23,742 bases of DNA from assembly GCA_964058845.1 (NCBI GenBank), contig CAXKVR010000227.1, forward strand, positions 1 through 23,742. The letters are read 5' to 3'. Made by a program: the position numbers and the translations under genes. This document shows positions 10,301 through 18,439 of this stretch, in pieces. The stretch is from Carex sylvatica. Its lineage: Eukaryota; Streptophyta; Magnoliopsida; Poales; Cyperaceae. The first letter of the stretch is position 1. Every line of letters starts with the position of its first letter. The notes beneath the pieces are model-generated. The model ran no database searches and had not been told where the DNA came from. It saw only the letters and a program-made list of their open reading frames with translations.

Positions 10301-12036
10301 AAATTCATCTCCAGTGAGAGACATTGCCTGGTGGAAAGCCGCATCTTCTTTCTCAGGTGACTGGTCAGGGTCATTCCAGTTTGGATTAAGCCGACCCACC
10401 CGAGAAGACAAGCTTGTGTTATTTACATACTTTGGAGGCTGGTCGGTGTCATATTGATTGATACCATTATCAATGGCATCAATGGCCTATTTTACAAGAA
10501 CAAATTAATAAGATATGTCAGATAAGTCACATTATAGTATGGTTGAGGACAAAAAAAGATGACCATGTACCTCAATGAAGCTTTTGTAAATAGCAAGGTA
10601 CAACCGCTGCACATCACGATCAGACTCATCACGTTGAAGCTCCTTTGCTATTATCTCTTTACCATAATGCTGTCAAAAACAAATTGAAAGTAAAAGAGTG
10701 TAAACAAGTAAACTGCATATTGACCAACTTTCACCTTTATAGAACTTTTGGTAGGGTAATGTTGGAGATTCATAGTTGTAATTGTGTATGTTCCCAGTTG
10801 ACACCAACCTAATAGATTATATAAATATTCTAATTTTAACTTAAATCTCATTACTGATCACGAAAGTATTTACCAGATCTAAGAATGACTGCAAAGTGAC
10901 ATGGAGGTTCACACAGGAACAAGTCTAAAGGGCAACAGCCAATAACTCCTAAGATGGGTGATTAACAGTTGAACGAGACAGATGCAAAGCTACCTTATAA
11001 ACTAGTCCAGCGCTACTAAGTTTGGTGTTGAAGCCATGACCAAACACTTCAGAGAATCCTTTCTGATGATGGTCGTACCTGTCTCGGCTGGGATCATATA
11101 CACCACCTACATCAAGCACCGCATCCAATGACTCTAGTAGCTAGTGCAAGATTAACAAAAAAAAAAAATTGAAATACAACGTAATCAGTTTCATTACCAA
11201 CATTGTTGCCAAAAGGCTTTTCTTCATTAAAGTATCCCGTGGAAAAAATAAATCCCCAACAGAAACGTTCAAGCTTCGGCATGCTAATAATTATAGTTGA
11301 AAATCCTTGCAAAAATCAGATGATAAATTATCCTGGTTAGCAACTCCCAGTTACATTGTTTTCAACTCAGTCCCCGAGGTGAAATACCAATTCAACAGTG
11401 TATGTGCAACACAACATTTTTTGTTAATTTTTCTAGCTTCACCAATTATTATCCTATGAGAGAATTAACTGGTTCTGGTTCTATTAGGTTTTAAACGACA
11501 AATCAAAGCAATAAATGATCTAAAAGTGAGATATATTAAGCTCAAATAAAAATGAAAAATAGTAATGCACTACTACACCCAAAAAGGAACTGTGGAACCT
11601 TTAAAATTTAAGTATTGCTTTTAATAACTAATATTCAAGTCCAATGATACATTAAAATCTAAGTACCAGGGCCAGACTAAGCAAATAATACTAGTTGCTG
11701 TTACAGTGTTACTTATCAAAGGTTCTTCATGAAAAAAACAGATTAAAGTACCTCAGGATTTCTTGTGCGGACGACATCAGCACTAGAAAACTTGGAAGTG
11801 AGGCGAATCAAAAAGCAGCCAAGCGCCTCATCGCAATGGAAGCTTCCATTGTGGGTTCCTACTCTCTTCTTCTGACTGGCTTGACCAGATGCTACATCTG
11901 AAAAGGCGCAAACCCTGGGTTTCTTGGGAGAACCAGAGGTCAAGGTGTCGGCCATGAGAGGGAAGAGAGAATGGCGGCGGGGAGAGCAGCGGAGAGCAAA
12001 AACCCTTTGCAAGTGAGAAGACGAGGTAGAGAACAT
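7320..12036 (-). CDS. MYG1-family protein (metal-dependent phosphoesterase/exonuclease), complete seven-exon gene
   Basis: Exons on the minus strand, in order: 12036-11752, 11140-10994, 10669-10571, 10486-10295, 10175-10056, 9912-9841, 7544-7320. All have GT...AG borders, all junctions are phase 0, and they sum to 379 codons plus stop, the usual MYG1 size (about 370-380). Key motifs are THNGSFHCDE (residues 61-70), VYDPSRDRYDHHQKGF with the DHH motif at 118-120, SSRVGRLNPNW in exon 4, and the C-terminal GCVFVH (350-355) followed by MSGFIGG (356-362). Human MYG1 is a 3'-5' RNA exonuclease acting in nucleus/nucleolus and mitochondria, with a DHH-like fold. Plant members (AT5G41970, AT3G49320) are annotated as metal-dependent hydrolases. 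Residues 1-27 are Ser/Arg/His-rich with no Asp or Glu, like a mitochondrial presequence. Met28 could start a shorter nucleo-cytosolic form. No frameshift or stop was seen, so it looks intact. Confidence 0.95.
8504..8700. mobile_element. Probable TE remnant with AGGGGTGTAAACGGATCC start
   Basis: The sequence AGGGGTGTAAACGGATCCG followed by repeated GGATCCGAA, ATATCCGTCC and GGATATCC words is typical of a common plant repeat class that starts with (T)AGGGGTGTAAACGG. No matching inverted CACCCCTA end was found in the intron, so it is truncated or unrelated to a TIR element. The right boundary is arbitrary. Confidence 0.3.
8748..8799. repeat. Two tandem copies of a 26-bp unit in intron 6
   Basis: TGCTTGTGGGACTAA followed by AAACTAA occurs at 8748 and again at 8774 with one or two changes, a simple direct duplication inside the intron. 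Confidence 0.6.
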
Positions 12037-12082
12037 TTAACCGCCTTCGCCAAGAAAGACTAGTGAATTTTATCAGCGGAGA

Positions 12083-12124
12083 TAAAAGAAAGTGGAGAAA
12101 GCCGGCTTTCTCCACTTTCTTTTA
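12083..12124. repeat. Perfect 42-bp palindrome just upstream of the MYG1-like gene
   Basis: The sequence is its own exact reverse complement with no spacer. The left half is TAAAAGAAAGTGGAGAAAGC plus C, and the centre is GCC|GGC between 12103 and 12104. Symmetry stops at 12082/12125. It lies 47 bp upstream of the start codon, between that codon and two GGCCCA motifs, so it is in the 5' leader or core promoter. If transcribed it would form a 21-bp hairpin. Origin is unknown: template-switch duplication, cruciform-prone element or assembly artefact are all possible. Confidence 0.9.
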
Positions 12125-12152
12125 AGGAGACAGGCTGAACTGAACATTCCCA

Positions 12153-12171
12153 TTGGGCCCCGATTTGGGCC
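12153..12171 (-). promoter_or_regulatory. Two GGCCCA (site II-type) elements upstream of the MYG1-like gene
   Basis: On the minus strand GGCCCAAA (12171-12164) and GGGCCCAA (12160-12153) lie 117-135 bp upstream of the ATG. GGCCCA/TGGGCY motifs are bound by TCP factors and are enriched in plant promoters of housekeeping, ribosomal and mitochondrial-protein genes, which fits a constitutively expressed organelle-linked enzyme. Function here is inferred from motif and position. Confidence 0.55.
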
Positions 12172-12983
12172 TTTCTAATTTTTTTTTTTTTTACATACCA
12201 TCAAAGTAGTTACATTTCTTTTTTCAAAAGTTGTATACTGGTCATATGTTTGATTGTTGATGAACAGTTAAAATGTGTTAATTAAACGCTGTAAAATAAT
12301 ATAACACTAATTTATAATTTATTGATTGTCTTCTTGCAACACAAAATTTTATCCATATATATGCTGATGATCTAATGCTAGATCATTTACAATGAGTATT
12401 TATTAGATGTTATACAACAATATATCAGGAAACATGTAAGGTCAGTCACACCCATACAAAGTTCTGATAAGAAGTAGAAATAATATTACAATCCCTGTAA
12501 GACACAGTATTGGAGTGGCTTTTAATTAGAGATTTTAAATATATGACTTCTCTCGTTTAAAGGCCTTTTGAGGATAGAAACTGAAACAGTAGTTTGTTTG
12601 GTTGCTGTGGGCCTGTGGCGCTGTTACTATCAATAATAGGGTCTAACAGTAATATGGATTAGAATTATGTGACTGAAACAGTGGCTTGCACAGGGTTTGA
12701 TACTTCGATGTCATATTATATTGAAATTGAATCAATTCAATCCTCAACATACGCACAGTGCTTGATGAACAGTTTTTTTTTTCTTCTTCTTGACGGGGAG
12801 CTGTTGGATGGAGATCAAAGGGTGGTGTTCTTGATCCAGCTGCACCGTGTTCATTCATGAGCCGTTTACCTTTTGTTAATGTGTTGGGATCCATCCAGAA
12901 GTAGAGTCTGACTTTCAAAGTATGGGGATCAAACACAAATGATGATCAAATATTATTTATTACTGTGAAAAATGAGGGTTAAT
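12172..12983. other. Spacer between the MYG1-like gene and the ankyrin pseudogene, no gene seen
   Basis: AT-rich sequence. The stretch around 12590-12860 is less AT-rich, with short open frames on both strands but no recognisable family, and may be old transposon sequence. A small hairpin TGATCTA-ATGC-TAGATCA lies near 12368-12385. Confidence 0.45.
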
Positions 12984-13223
12984 CAGAGGCGGACCCAAGT
13001 GAGTTCAGAATAGACAGTTAACTTTCATAGATTTTGAAATTTTGTTGATATATACAAGTCTACAAAAAATTTCCAAACCTAAAAATAATTTTGACTCTTT
13101 CTAGAATGTCCAACGTCCTAATTTATTTGAAGTCTTTATGATTGTATGTTCAAGTTAAGTAAGTTAATATCTTCTAATTTGTTATTTTTTTGTCGCCATC
13201 TAATTGATATTCTGAATCTGCCC
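12984..13223. mobile_element. hAT-like non-autonomous element (CAGGGGCGGA family), copy C
   Basis: The left end is CAGAGGCGGACCCAAGTG at 12984, and ATTTTGAAATTTTG lies about 50 bp inside as in the related copies. The right end is GAATCTGCCC near 13214-13223, an imperfect inverted match to the left end. A weak 8-bp flank similarity (GGGTTAAT before, GAATTAAT about 2 bp after) could be a decayed target duplication. Confidence 0.42.
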
Positions 13224-13379
13224 AAGAATTAATCATTTTACTTTCGATTATATTGAAAATTATACATAATACAACAAAAAGTAGAAATTAATTGACCTCA
13301 TTTCTTTGAATTCACCTCTAGTTCCACCTATCTAATAGCCCATGGAGTGACATGTTTGTACCAAATTAACATCTTTGTT

Positions 13380-13489
13380 GTCTTTGAGGGTTTCTCCTCA
13401 CTCTCACTCTCACTCTTTACTTTACTCTTTCACTTTGTCATATCTTAATTAGTTTTTTTCTCTCTAAAAAACTAGTATAATAATAGCGA
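13380..13489 (+). promoter_or_regulatory. CT-rich tract upstream of the ankyrin-TPR pseudogene
   Basis: A (CTCACT)n-like pyrimidine tract at about 13396-13435 precedes the pseudogene's open frame and resembles a plant leader or Y-patch. If it is the original 5' region, the pseudogene arose by ordinary duplication and decay rather than by retroposition. This is suggestive only. Confidence 0.3.
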
Positions 13490-14745
13490 ATGTCCCAATC
13501 ATTGCCGATCTGACCACTAGTCAAGATATTGTTAATGTTGTTCGATCTGACAAAATGCACAAGCTTCGCAATATTACACAAAATACAACTACAAGTGAAA
13601 GAGTGGCGTTAGGTAAGAAAATTTGTGATGAGTTGTGTCATAAAGAAGAAGATAGTCTGCTTTATAATGCAGCACGACTGGGAGATGCAGAGATGTGTGA
13701 GTTACTGCTCGATGATTTCAAGTTGGACCCAAATTTGGTAACTCCATCAAGGAAAACACCCTTTGTGCTTTGCTGCTTATTTTGGTGATACTTTTGTATT
13801 TGAGGTTCTTATCAGAGGTCATGTTGATGTCCATTTCATTGATTCTAATGGTTTTGGTCATATTCATCATGCTGTACTTGGAGATAAAGCTGGAGCAATT
13901 CAAAAGCTAATGTTAGAAGGTGTTGAAGTTCATGTGAATAACCTCACAGAGTTTCCCTTGCTATTGGCTACTTTGCTTGGCCATACTTCTTGTCTGGAGG
14001 TTTTATTGTCCAACTCCAATCCAAATGAGTTATTATGTGGAGTTGTGACGCCTATTGTTCTTACTGTGATGAATAACGAGAACTGTAAAATTTATCCCAT
14101 AGAAAAAACTAGAGAAATATTAGAATGGCTGATACAGGTTAGGGCTCAAGTGAGCAATATACCGGTGTTAAGCTTGGCTTACCATTCCAAGGACCTGATG
14201 TAGTTCTTGTTAGATTCTGGCGCTGACCTCAATCTACCTAATGAATCTGGATAGTTTTCAATAGAAGTGGCAGCTATGAGGGGTAAAAGAAAGGTTGTGG
14301 TAATGTTATATCATAGAACCACTCTTATTCCATCGGTGCAAGATTGGACTATTGATAGCTTAGTTAGCAAGTACACATCTAAGAAGTTTGAAAATGAGGT
14401 GAAACCTGTGAATCTGAAATAGAAAATTACAGAAGTGTTATCCCAAAAGAAGTATGTTGTAGCGCTAGTCCTCTGTAATTATGCAATAAAGAAAAAACCT
14501 GAAAAATGTCAATGTGTACTATGTAAAGAGAAGCTTCTGTTTGAAACATTTAGGATATGCGCTGAATGAATTATTCTTGACCAATGCAACTGAAGATGCT
14601 GATTTGATCTGCATGTCACAAGTTATTCAGATGGTAGGCAAGGAGCATTTGTCTGGAATGATGTCATTTCATTTTTATTTGAACATGGTGTTCGATTGAG
14701 TTGTGTTGACAGTGTTCTTAGTTACATTGTTGGCTGTTGTTGGCA
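13490..14745 (+). pseudogene. Ankyrin-repeat/TPR protein pseudogene (TPR10-like)
   Basis: The first frame (open from before 13490, possible ATG at 13555) encodes LYNAARLGDAEMCELLLDD, an ankyrin helix pair. Near 13760 the frame shifts and continues with CFAAYFGDTFVFEVLI, AVLGDKAGAIQKLMLEG and LLATLLGHTSCLEVLLSNSN, several degenerate ankyrin repeats. In-frame TAG codons at about 14201, 14252 and 14420 interrupt FLLDSGADLNLPNESG, KRKVVVMLYHRTTLIPSVQD and WTIDSLVSKY. Near 14505 another shift leads to YYVKRSFCLKHLG, a TPR helix, and a third frame from about 14613 gives RQGAFVWNDV. The order ankyrins, then a D-W-T-(I/V)-D motif, then TPR matches the plant protein I remember as AT3G04710 (TPR10), a putative co-chaperone. 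No intron is obvious. Three stops and at least two shifts argue against a working product. Confidence 0.85.
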
Positions 14746-14941
14746 GTATTTGAGCATGTTGATTGATTGAGTTTTGGATGCTATATATAAACTTATTTTG
14801 TAATTAAGTTTTGGATGCTATATATAGACTCTCTTTTTTTTATTGAGTTTTGGATGCTATATAAAGACTTATTTTTAGTTGAGTTTTGTTATCTATCTAG
14901 ATGAACTAGGAACTGTGCTGGCTATTGTTGGCAGTAATTTT
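14731..14941 (+). repeat. 37-39-bp tandem repeat with flanking direct repeats, 3' of the pseudogene
   Basis: GTTTTGGATGCTATATA occurs at 14771, 14808 and 14847, with a fourth partial start (GAGTTTTG) at 14881, giving steps of 37, 39 and 36 bp. The block is bracketed by TGGCTGTTGTTGGCAGTATT (14731) and TGGCTATTGTTGGCAGTAAT (14919), an imperfect direct repeat 188 bp apart. The array may lie in the former 3' UTR of the pseudogene. Confidence 0.8.
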
Positions 14942-15097
14942 GTGTGTTAGAATTAGAATGCAATTTATACCTTTTGTTTTCTAATCAGTTGTTTCAAATG
15001 AAGTCAAGATTACTTGAGCTAGGTGCAGTAAGTATTAAAACTATTTGAGCTCCTTAGTAGTATGGTTTATTTATTTATTATTATTATTAAAAAAATT

Positions 15098-15215
15098 AGA
15101 TGCGATCATACCAGCACTAAAGCCTCGGATCCCATCAGAACTCCGCAGTTAAACCTGCTTGGGCAGGAGTAGCACTAGGATGGGTGACCTCCTGAGAAGT
15201 CCATGTATTGCATTC
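15098..15215 (+). rRNA. 5S rRNA-like sequence, degenerate isolated copy (probable pseudogene)
   Basis: About 118 bp align along their length to plant 5S rRNA: GATGCGATCATACCAGCACT at the 5' end, then CGGATCCCATCAGAACTCCG, then CTAGGATGGGTGACCTCCTG (C-box region), ending TTGCATTCC. By eye against the plant consensus I remember there are about 14 differences, most of them C-to-T or G-to-A changes as expected in methylated silent copies. Two changes fall in the A-box region (AGTTAAACCTGC for AGTTAAGCGTGC) and one in the C box. No upstream TATATA at -28 and no T-run right after the 3' end are seen, so polymerase III output is unlikely. A Cassandra-type LTR, which also carries 5S sequence, is an alternative, but the TGTAACATCCC-like ends were not found. 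Confidence 0.8.
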
Positions 15216-15385
15216 CTTAAAAGTGTTAAGTTGATAGAGGAGAGAGCCTCCAAAAATTGTTTAAATTTTTTCTTATTATTTGGAAAAAGAAAAGGTAGCA
15301 TTCCTTAAAAATGTTAAGTTGATAGAGGAAAGAGCCTCCAAAAATTATTAAAAAAAATTCTTATTATTTAGAAAAAGAAAAGGTA
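15210..15385 (+). repeat. 88-bp tandem duplication starting inside the 5S 3' end
   Basis: Copy 1 is 15210-15297 and copy 2 is 15298-15385. Both begin GCATTCCTTAAAA and contain GTTAAGTTGATAGAGGA, GAGCCTCCAAAAATT and GAAAAAGAAAAGGTA. They differ at a handful of positions, mainly in the A/T run in the middle. The unit starts with the last six bases of the 5S-like sequence, so the duplication happened after that sequence arrived. Confidence 0.9.
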
Positions 15386-16030
15386 GCATAGTTGACTAGA
15401 AAAAAGTCCTAAGACTGTTGTATTCAAAGAATCATACTATTGTCTCCTTTAGAGTAAAGAGGACCACAAACACAGTGACCATCACGCTAAAGTAAACAAA
15501 CACGAGTGCCATTACAGTGATCACCAATATATATGGTCCAAGTGTAGATGACCGTAAAGAATAGTTTTTGAAGGAATTAAAATATCTTGCAACCCTAATT
15601 AATTATCCTTTGATAATTGCCGATTCCAACATACTGGCTGATAGACCTTAAAGGAGATATGAGGGGTCTAACACTAATTGAACTATATGTATCAAACATA
15701 CCATGAGAATTAATTATATAAAATTTTCATGATAAATTTTTTATTGTATCTATAATATTTTACTCTACATTATATTTTTAATATACATAAATATATAAAT
15801 TAAAAAAGTTAATTCACACTCATTCAATGTAAATGGATTCACCTCGCTTTTAGTATAGCCACTTCTTACTATGAGCCTATGACAAGTGCCTTCATCGGCT
15901 CGACGGCTTCATCTAAATCCCTCTTTCTATTTTCTCCAAGGAGAGGATAAAAATCAAATTTTTTATTAATACTCAAAAATTGAAATGAATTACTGAATCT
16001 ACCCTACTGTGCGAAAAATTTTATTTTCTG
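15386..16030. other. Spacer, no gene seen
   Basis: AT-rich sequence without open frames of note. No terminal repeats or structured motifs were recognised before the dyad array begins at 16037. Confidence 0.5.
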
Positions 16031-16173
16031 CCCTGTTCGATTAATTATTAATCGGACCAATCCTTACTTTCCGGTTAATAATGAACCGAACAATTGATAT
16101 CCATCCAGTTAATAAATAACCGAACATATGAGATTCGTCCGGTTAATACTTCACCGAACACATGAGTCCAGTT

Positions 16174-16178
16174 AATAA
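16174..16178. repeat. Target-site duplication, left copy (AATAA)
   Basis: AATAA lies immediately before the LTR's TG, and the identical pentamer follows its terminal CA. Removing the insert plus one copy restores a dyad unit with normal spacing. Confidence 0.85.
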
Positions 16179-18218
16179 TGTTAGTTTGTAATAATCTAGA
16201 AGTCAATAATACGATAAATTATCATAAAGCTTTGTTCATGAATTGAGTGATTAAATAAACTGTCATTTTGTTGCCTTGAATATTATTACATTTATGAATC
16301 ATTCATTTATCTGATTAGAGTCAATAACTGGAATTGTGAAACTTCATAATATAGATGATATATATATTCTTAAGAGTCACTAACCGAGGTAATTAGCAGG
16401 AACACTAATTAACCGTTACAAGGTTAGTATGTGGATTAAAAGATAGTCAAGTTTTACAGACCACTGACAAGAGATGTCATTTTAATCACATAGATACATG
16501 TTCTAGGAACATGGTATTTGACAGACCCCGAATGAAACATTAAATGGAATTATGTACGTGTCATTAATATTTTCATTCAGTGTTAAGTTCTAAAGTATGA
16601 GGTATTCATCTTTCCTACTAAGAAATGTGTATGTGTGATTGTTATCTAACGCTGTCGGTAAAACGCAGTTATAACGGTAGCTTTTCGGTACACATAGCTT
16701 AGCTGAGGTAGTGATGGTTTACCAAAAGTACTATTGTCCTTCGTATCTCTATACGAGCTATAGCATCACTGGGCCCCTTGATAGAGTTAGATTATGCTAG
16801 CGGTATAATTACAAGAGTTATATTTGATAATCTGCTCAAGATCAAGAAAAGATTAAGTTTGCAAGGATGACACACACCTACCTTGAAACTGATCTGATAG
16901 CTATGAGACGAAAGAACTGACACAAGTAACATAGTTTACTGGATCGTGATATTGTACAGTACAGCATCATCTGTGTAATTGGATGGTCATGATGCGTTAT
17001 GCCAGATGCCTCTCATGATTATAGAAGTTAAAACAGTTTTAATTCTATTTACCAACATAACACATATCCTATTGGGTCACACCGTATAGGAGCTAATCGG
17101 AGAATCTTACTGATTAATTATAAATTGATTATAATTAATATTAAGATGGTTATAATTAATTATGCGTAATATAATTAAATTATAAATGTCATACGAGATG
17201 ACAAACAAAAACAAAAGTTAATTTATAAACGTGTTCGACACGTTGTATAAAACCGTACCGAAATCGAACCGAGAGAAATATAATTGTTTAGAACAATTAT
17301 ATATATATTTGATTTAGATTTTAAGTATTAATTATGGTTTTGAATTTTGAGCTAACAACCATTAGCAAATTAAAACTTTAATTAAATATTAAAATCCAAA
17401 AATCAAAATATATATATATAAACAAATTTATGTCGGCCATGAGATGCAAAAATCAACTTGATTTTATCACCTCTCCAAACCGCCACAAAATGGCATGCCT
17501 TGTAATTAGGCCAAATGTTGGGGGTATTTTGGTCTTTTGGCAAACTTTCTCATTTGCCTATAAATAGAAGGGTGAGGGTGAAAGAGAAAAATAACTAGTT
17601 CACATCGTATCGGATTATCAGATCGATTCGAGTTTCTATTTTCTCTCTTTCTCGATTACGGTAGTTTACGGGATTCGAGATTCAAAAATAATAGATTTGC
17701 GAAAGTCGCGATATTTCTGTTTTTGCTTATTAGTGAATCGAAATAACTGCGGGTCGTGAATAGTGTTATTGCGTCCTTTTCTCGGTGAATAGTATTTTTG
17801 CAGAAAACCACGGTTTACGGTATTTCTGGCAATAAGAAATAAACCGCTCTCTGGTTAGTCCTGGTGGATAACCAATAGAGGTATCACACGTGTGATACTC
17901 CAATACGAATCATTCCCTGGTGTAGCTCTTCTTGCTCGGTCTGCTTTCCAATCAGAATTTGGAAACAAGGTATATAAATGTTATATTAATCTATTTAACT
18001 GGTAAGTAGATTAATACTTTAGAAATCAATTATGGAGTAGATCTGTAAAAGGATTAAATAGGATTCTGATGTCAAAGGAATACGGAAGGTGGACCCCTTG
18101 GAATGTTTCCTGGCATACCCCGTTTAATCCTTGGATTAAGATTAGAAGTAAAATTTTTGTTTTACGTTCTTTCCGCACTTAATCAAATCAATGGGTTTGA
18201 ACTGTCAAAACTCCAACA
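16179..18218 (+). mobile_element. Solo LTR of a long-LTR retrotransposon (2,040 bp)
   Basis: The element starts TGTTAG and ends CCAACA, a near-perfect 6-bp terminal inverted repeat of LTR type with TG...CA ends, flanked by identical 5-bp AATAA duplications. No primer-binding site, polypurine tract, coding domain or second LTR is present, so it is a solo LTR left by intra-element recombination. A TATA box (TATAAATAG at 17559-17567) in a typical LTR promoter setting divides it into a long U3 (about 1.4 kb) and an R-U5 of about 0.6 kb, which puts the retroelement in the plus orientation. Long LTRs with this promoter type occur in Ty1-copia SIRE/Maximus-like and some Ty3 lineages. Lineage cannot be decided without internal sequence. 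Confidence 0.88.
17559..17567 (+). promoter_or_regulatory. TATA box of the solo LTR
   Basis: TATAAATAG is preceded by the AT/T-rich U3 and followed after about 30 bp by sequence running into the presumed R region. It could still drive read-through transcription toward 18219 and the downstream minisatellite. Confidence 0.65.
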
Positions 18219-18223
18219 AATAA
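18219..18223. repeat. Target-site duplication, right copy (AATAA)
   Basis: This is the identical partner of 16174-16178, directly after the terminal CA of the LTR. Confidence 0.85.
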
Positions 18224-18299
18224 TTCACCGGAAAGCAAGGTTTCTCCGGTTAATAATAAACCGGACGCTAGGTTAAAATGCGGTTCCCTCTGTCTCGTC

Positions 18300-18412
18300 G
18301 CACGGCGTAAAAAAAAAAAGAGAAGAGGGAGGCGCGGCGGAAAAAAAAGAGGTGCTCGCGGAAGAGAGAAAGGAGAAGGCAGTGAAGGGAGAAGGGAGAA
18401 GAGAGGTGCTGT
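18300..18412 (+). other. Purine-rich, locally GC-rich tract
   Basis: Starting after CGCACGGCG, the plus strand is nearly all A and G with a few GCGGCGG/CTCGCGG interruptions, between the dyad array and the AT minisatellite. The minus-strand open frame over it is Pro/Leu/Phe/Ser low complexity, as expected from a polypyrimidine strand, and is not treated as a gene. Confidence 0.6.
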
Positions 18413-18439
18413 GCTCAACATGTTTTTTTTATTTTTTTA

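Larger units (their letters stand above)
16037..18264. repeat. Array of six ~34-bp dyad-symmetric units, split by an LTR insertion
   Basis: Each unit is a variant of CCGGTTAATAATNAACCGG, an inverted repeat with a 7-bp AT centre. Units start at 16037 (CGATTAATTATTAATCG), 16071, 16105, 16139 and 16168, and the last is at 18246 (CCGGTTAATAATAAACCGG). Spacing is 34, 34, 34 and 29, then 33 bp once the 2,040-bp insert and one target-site copy are removed. The fifth unit is cut in its centre by the insertion, its halves being CCAGTTAATAA and TTCACCGG. Arrays of this kind occur in subterminal regions of some DNA transposons and in satellites. The host element was not identified. Confidence 0.85.

Noticed and set aside
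11828..12115. Minus-strand open frame of 95 codons overlapping MYG1 exon 1
   Set aside because: It begins at a GTG inside the palindrome and reads exon 1 in a different frame. The MYG1 frame in the same stretch has unmistakable family motifs, so this is a shadow.
12643..12936. Overlapping open frames on both strands, 61-97 codons
   Set aside because: No family resemblance, and the plus and minus frames overlap. The region more likely holds old repeat sequence.
15098..15215. Functional 5S rRNA gene
   Set aside because: There are about 14 differences from the remembered consensus, changes in the internal control region, no upstream TATA/GC/C start signals and no T-run terminator at the 3' end. 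It was kept as a degenerate copy.
15000..15400. Cassandra TRIM retrotransposon around the 5S-like sequence
   Set aside because: No TGTAACATCCC-like start, no TTGGTATCAGAGC primer-binding site and no second 5S-bearing LTR were found, and the 5S part is closer to the cellular gene than typical Cassandra copies. A solo remnant remains possible.
16179..18218. Complete LTR retrotransposon or endogenous pararetrovirus
   Set aside because: No internal second LTR, primer-binding site, gag/pol-like frame or movement/coat-protein motif is present. The target duplication abuts both ends of one LTR.
18188..18421. Minus-strand open frame rich in Leu, Pro, Phe and Arg
   Set aside because: It is produced by the polypyrimidine strand of the purine-rich tract and runs into the solo LTR end. 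There is no domain and composition is low complexity.
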